Assembly (NCBI RefSeq): GCF_900141785.1
Contig: NZ_FQYP01000007.1
Location: 124,001-188,000, forward strand
From: Aquimarina spongiae
Lineage (GTDB): Bacteria > Bacteroidota > Bacteroidia > Flavobacteriales > Flavobacteriaceae
DNA length: 64,000 nt
Direction: 5' to 3'
The notes under the pieces were generated by a model. It was not told the origin of the DNA and did no database searches. It saw nothing but the letters and a program-made list of their open reading frames with translations. A program made the position numbers and the translations under genes. How positions within the stretch are numbered: position 1 is the stretch's first letter; every line of letters begins with the position of its first letter. Below, one piece after another: positions 61,138-64,000 of this stretch.

Positions 61138-61695
61138 ATGGATTGGATACTTGAGCCTTGGCCTTGGTATGTTTCAGGACCACTACTTACACTGATAATG
61201 TTCTTGTTAATTATGACAGGCAAAAGGTTTGGGATGTCTTCAAACTTAAGAACATTGTGTACCATTTGTGGTGCAGGTAAAACTTCCGATTTTTTTAGAT
61301 TCGATTGGAAAGCACAAAAATGGAACCTTATCGTAGTATTAGGAGTGATTATTGGTGGATATTTGGGTTCTAATTTCTTATCCACAGATCATGCAGTGCA
61401 ACTTAATGATGCCGTAGTGTTAGACCTTAAACAAAAAGGGATAGACAGTGCTGGTAAGGCCTATATGCCCCATGAATTGTTTTCGGATGATATTCTTACC
61501 GATCCCAAAATACTCTCTCTACTGGTAATAGGCGGCATACTAGTGGGCTTTGGCGCTCGCTATGCAGGAGGATGTACTTCGGGACATGCCATCTCGGGAT
61601 TAAGTAATTTACAAATACCATCGCTAATCGCCGTCATTGGTTTTTTTGTAGGTGGATTAATTATGGTTCATCTTATTTTTCCTTTAATTTTTTAA
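61138..61695 (+). CDS. YeeE/YedE-type sulfur-transport membrane protein (first half)
   Basis: 185 residues, with hydrophobic helices near 10-28, 60-80, 122-145 and 160-183. The conserved Cys motif GARYAGGCTSGHAISGLSNL (about 140-159) is typical of YeeE-type thiosulfate or sulfur transporters; an earlier CTICGAG adds two more Cys. It is followed 4 nt later by a second, shorter half, and the two probably form one transporter. Preceded by Crp/Fnr-type site 3. Confidence 0.88.
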   Translation: MDWILEPWPWYVSGPLLTLIMFLLIMTGKRFGMSSNLRTLCTICGAGKTSDFFRFDWKAQKWNLIVVLGVIIGGYLGSNFLSTDHAVQLNDAVVLDLKQKGIDSAGKAYMPHELFSDDILTDPKILSLLVIGGILVGFGARYAGGCTSGHAISGLSNLQIPSLIAVIGFFVGGLIMVHLIFPLIF

Positions 61696-61699
61696 TAGT

Positions 61700-62113
61700 A
61701 TGCGTTCAATTATATATTTAGTGATTGGTATCTTGTTTGGTATCGTTTTGATCAAGTCAGAAGCGGCATCTTGGTTCAGGGTCTATGAGATGTTCCAGTT
61801 TGGATCTTTTCATATGTATGGTATTATTGGTAGTGCTGTTGTGCTAGGAATACTTTCAATTCAATTCCTTAAAAAATACAATGTAAAATCCTTTTACGGA
61901 GCTCCAATCCATGTAGTTCCTAAAGAAAAAGGGATAAAGCGTTACGTGTTAGGAGGGATTATTTTTGGTTTTGGATGGGCCCTAGCAGGAGCTTGCCCTG
62001 GTCCTATGTTTGTTTTATTGGGAGCTGGATATTTACCTATGGTAATTGTGATTGCTTCTGCTATTTTAGGTACCTTCTTGTATGGTGTTCTAAAGAACAG
62101 ATTACCCCACTAA
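61700..62113 (+). CDS. YeeE/DUF6691-type membrane protein (second half)
   Basis: 137 residues with four hydrophobic helices. The motif GGIIFGFGWALAGACPGPMFVLLG (about 91-114) is the matching half-transporter pattern, with its Cys in the pore region. Four bases separate it from the first half. Its 3' end overlaps the converging D-lactate dehydrogenase gene by 12 nt. Together the pair likely imports or exports sulfane-sulfur compounds such as thiosulfate. Confidence 0.87.
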   Translation: MRSIIYLVIGILFGIVLIKSEAASWFRVYEMFQFGSFHMYGIIGSAVVLGILSIQFLKKYNVKSFYGAPIHVVPKEKGIKRYVLGGIIFGFGWALAGACPGPMFVLLGAGYLPMVIVIASAILGTFLYGVLKNRLPH

Positions 62114-63106
62114 TTCTACAGTAAGCTCATTTTCTGGAGTTTTATTCTCTACCCAACTATTGATATTGTAAAACGTGGTTTCGGCAATATTAGTTAATGC
62201 TTCGTGTGTGGCAAATGCTTGATGCGGTGTTATCAACACATTCGGAAAACTTAATAGTTTTTGTAGCAATTCGTCTTTGGAGGTATTTTGAGAGTGATCG
62301 TAAAAAAACAATCCATTTTCGAACTCATACACGTCTGTCCCGTAGGCCTTCAGCCTCTTTGCACTCAAGGCTTCGATAAGTTCTTTGGTATGGACCACTG
62401 CTCCCCTGGCTACGTTGATCAAAACCACCTCTCTTTTCATTTGTTCTATCGCCTTTTGGTCAATCAAATAATGTGTCTGACTGGTAAGCGGAGTACTTAA
62501 GAAAATCATATCACTATGGTGATACACCTGTTCGAGGTCAAGGTATTCTACATTAAATTGCTCTGCAAAATCTAAATCCTTATTGGGATCGAATGCGATA
62601 ATCTGGCATCCGAAACCATTCATAATCTTGGCAATTGTTTTTCCTATTCTTCCCATACCTATAATCCCTACTGTTTTTTGATAAAGATCAAACCCCACCA
62701 GATTGCTCAAAGAAAAATTAAAGTTCTGGACCTGTGTATTAGAAAGTATCAGTTTCCGATTTAAAGCTAACAATAATCCTACTGCATGTTCTGCAATAGC
62801 GTATGGCGAATATCCCGCGGCATTAGCCACTTTCATTCCGATTTTTTTGGCCTTGGCCAGATTTACATTATCATATCCTGTGGATCGTAAGGCAATAAAT
62901 TTTATCCCGAAATCTTTTAATAATCCTAACACTTTGGAAGAAGCATCATCTGCCGAAAAAATCGATATCGCATCAAAACCTAATGCTAGTATCGCTGTTT
63001 GATCGGTAAGGCGATCAGGGATATATTTAACCTGATGTACCTCGTTGTTCGCTTTTTCCAAAAAAGGAATCTCAAAATCCTTGGCACTATAAATCAAAAT
63101 CTTCAT
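62102..63106 (-). CDS. D-lactate dehydrogenase-like 2-hydroxyacid dehydrogenase
   Basis: 334 residues. The NAD-binding motif is GIIGMGRIGKTIAKIM (about 148-163). Substrate and catalytic residues appear in RSTGYDNVNL (about 75-84), VNVARGAVVHT (Arg about 233), EFENGLFFYDHS (Glu) and ITPHQAFATHEAL (His about 294). The length and the FFYDHS segment fit fermentative D-lactate dehydrogenase (LdhA-like). It reduces pyruvate with NADH or the reverse. It starts inside the 3' end of the lipoprotein gene (20-nt overlap). Confidence 0.9.
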   Translation of the reverse strand: MKILIYSAKDFEIPFLEKANNEVHQVKYIPDRLTDQTAILALGFDAISIFSADDASSKVLGLLKDFGIKFIALRSTGYDNVNLAKAKKIGMKVANAAGYSPYAIAEHAVGLLLALNRKLILSNTQVQNFNFSLSNLVGFDLYQKTVGIIGMGRIGKTIAKIMNGFGCQIIAFDPNKDLDFAEQFNVEYLDLEQVYHHSDMIFLSTPLTSQTHYLIDQKAIEQMKREVVLINVARGAVVHTKELIEALSAKRLKAYGTDVYEFENGLFFYDHSQNTSKDELLQKLLSFPNVLITPHQAFATHEALTNIAETTFYNINSWVENKTPENELTVELVG

Positions 63107-63755
63107 CGATAAATTCTTCTATAATTAATAATTGCTGTGCTTTTAATGCCCAAATCACCACTTTTACATAATCGCCCACTGCTTTTCTGGTATTTTCGGG
63201 CTCTGTTACGTCTATTGATCCTTTCCAGATTAGTTCTTTGGCTTTGTCGGGACATATACAATACAAAGACGACTCTGCATGAAAAATCTGGTACTCTTCG
63301 TAATATTCTTGATCATGAAAGATCTCCTGATTGTCGAAATAGTCATCCCTGAAGTTATTGAAGGTTCTATCCAAATTTCGATATGCTTTTACTACAGTAA
63401 CCTTGTCTTCAACTCCTACTACTTTTGATAACAAAATAGCATCAAAACCCTGTTCGATCAATTGAGATTCCAAACCCATAATTTCAGCTTCAGTCTTTGG
63501 AGAAGTAGTAAAGTTTTTTTCAAAAAAATCAATACTTTTTACTCCATTTACACCATTTCTCCCTAGTTCTGAAACCAATTTTCTTTCAAAAAACTTACGG
63601 TTATCTTCATTTGATGTAATCCCGATCACCAATACTTTTTGAGCTTCAAAAGTTTCTATATCTGGATTTTTCCAGTTCTCGACCAGCTCACTTGAGGAAC
63701 ATGCACTTAATAAAATGACTAATAATAGTAATATATAGTGTTCAAACTTATTCAT
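63087..63755 (-). CDS. DUF4136-like lipoprotein of unknown function
   Basis: 222 residues with a lipoprotein signal (MNKFEHYILLLLVILLSAC, Cys at 19). The mature part opens SSSELVENWKNPDIETFEAQKVLVIGI and contains a helix-strand region up to FDAILLSKVVGVE, then a Tyr/Asp/Glu-rich stretch (DDYFDNQEIFHDQEYYEEYQ). The general plan resembles DUF4136-type lipoproteins, but this is a weak match. It overlaps both neighbours (8 nt upstream, 20 nt downstream), so it is part of one transcript. Confidence 0.75.
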   Translation of the reverse strand: MNKFEHYILLLLVILLSACSSSELVENWKNPDIETFEAQKVLVIGITSNEDNRKFFERKLVSELGRNGVNGVKSIDFFEKNFTTSPKTEAEIMGLESQLIEQGFDAILLSKVVGVEDKVTVVKAYRNLDRTFNNFRDDYFDNQEIFHDQEYYEEYQIFHAESSLYCICPDKAKELIWKGSIDVTEPENTRKAVGDYVKVVIWALKAQQLLIIEEFIDEDFDL

Positions 63756-64000
63756 GTCTAGAAGGTTTATGTATGATTTGATTTAATCGATTTACCACGA
63801 TATCCGTGTATTGAGGTGTTTTTTCTATAATGGATTCTCCCGAGATCACATCAACGTCTTTCAATGTGATATGACTACTTCCAACGGTAGACAGAATGAT
63901 CAATTTATCCAATTCGTTTGGGTGATCCTTTATAAACCGTTTAACATTTCGCGGAGGGCTCCCATACTCCCATGAGTTGATAATAACTAGAGCATCCCAT
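63748..64000 (-). CDS. Flavodoxin-like protein (partial, N-terminus outside window)
   Basis: The last 83 residues of a frame that enters from the right edge. They read WDALVIINSWEYGSPPRNVKRF, then KDHPNELDKLIILSTVGSS, and end HKPSRHE. The DALVIINSWEYGSPP segment followed by a strand and Gly-Ser resembles flavodoxin-like or FMN-reductase-like folds. The stop overlaps the lipoprotein start by 8 nt. Without the N-terminus the function cannot be named. Confidence 0.6.
   Translation of the reverse strand, partial: WDALVIINSWEYGSPPRNVKRFIKDHPNELDKLIILSTVGSSHITLKDVDVISGESIIEKTPQYTDIVVNRLNQIIHKPSRHE

Overview
The window looks like chromosomal DNA of a marine member of the Flavobacteriaceae (Bacteroidota); Aquimarina-like is my best guess, not proven. 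The signs are AT-rich DNA, a secreted metalloprotease with a C-terminal sorting domain of the type IX secretion system, many SPII lipoproteins, Bacteroidota-style transfer genes (TraE/F/G/J/K/M/N, MobC), and promoters with the TANNTTTG -7 element typical of the phylum.

Layout. 1-8.2 kb (minus strand): a partial DUF4407 protein, a BlaR1/BlaI-type sensor protease and repressor pair, an M43 protease and an M20 dipeptidase. 8.2-8.5 kb: tRNA-Leu(UAG), then a repeat and a tRNA-3'-end-like remnant. 8.7-21.6 kb (plus): a long type IV secretion operon (coupling ATPase, M23 hydrolase, TraM, TraG, TraN, five small secreted proteins, TraJ, TraF, TraE, a strong RNA hairpin, TraK, a PH-domain protein) that ends at a terminator. 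21.8-25.3 kb: three paralogous cytosolic proteins and a fourth Lys-rich protein with basic tails, separated by a repeated hairpin element; they are possible cargo. No relaxase or integrase is visible, so this may be a fixed secretion system and not a mobile element.

25.4-28.2 kb: a LytTR response regulator, an unknown 152-residue protein, and a tandem array of four apparent small-RNA genes on the minus strand. Each RNA unit has its own TATATTTG promoter, a covarying hairpin with a G-rich loop and a terminator. The four RNA promoters and the promoter of the 152-residue gene share one architecture: TGAAATA, 3 nt, TGAAATA, 21 nt, TANNTTTR. I regard this as the strongest candidate for an undescribed system.

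28.2-37.5 kb (minus): a probable RiPP (TOMM) operon: FHA regulator, kinase/cyclase (split by a one-base frameshift), a precursor ending in Thr-Cys-Cys, a fused E1-like/YcaO cyclodehydratase, and a KamA-like radical SAM protein without the PLP-lysine motif. 38.2-42.0 kb: lipoproteins (SUMF1-like, GH11 xylanase-like, DUF6438, zinc peptidase) and one small gene. 42.8-45.9 kb: a LuxR-type regulator and TPR histidine kinase, a 50-residue lipoprotein, matching palindromes at both ends, and two possible pseudoknot RNAs.

46.9-52.8 kb (plus): a molybdenum-cofactor cluster (MoeA, ModE-like, MobA, MoaD, MoeB-rhodanese, MoaE, MoaC-MogA, MoaA). 52.9-54.8 kb (minus): a three-domain glycogen-binding-like protein and a retropepsin-like protease. 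55.0-58.7 kb: Usp, cardiolipin synthase, patatin and a Crp/Fnr regulator. 58.7-62.1 kb: a sulfur module (TauE, persulfide dioxygenase-rhodanese, two YeeE-like proteins). Its three transcription units each carry a GTAAC-N4-GTTAC site exactly 22 nt upstream of the -7 element. 62.1-64.0 kb (minus): D-lactate dehydrogenase-like protein, a lipoprotein and a partial flavodoxin-like gene.
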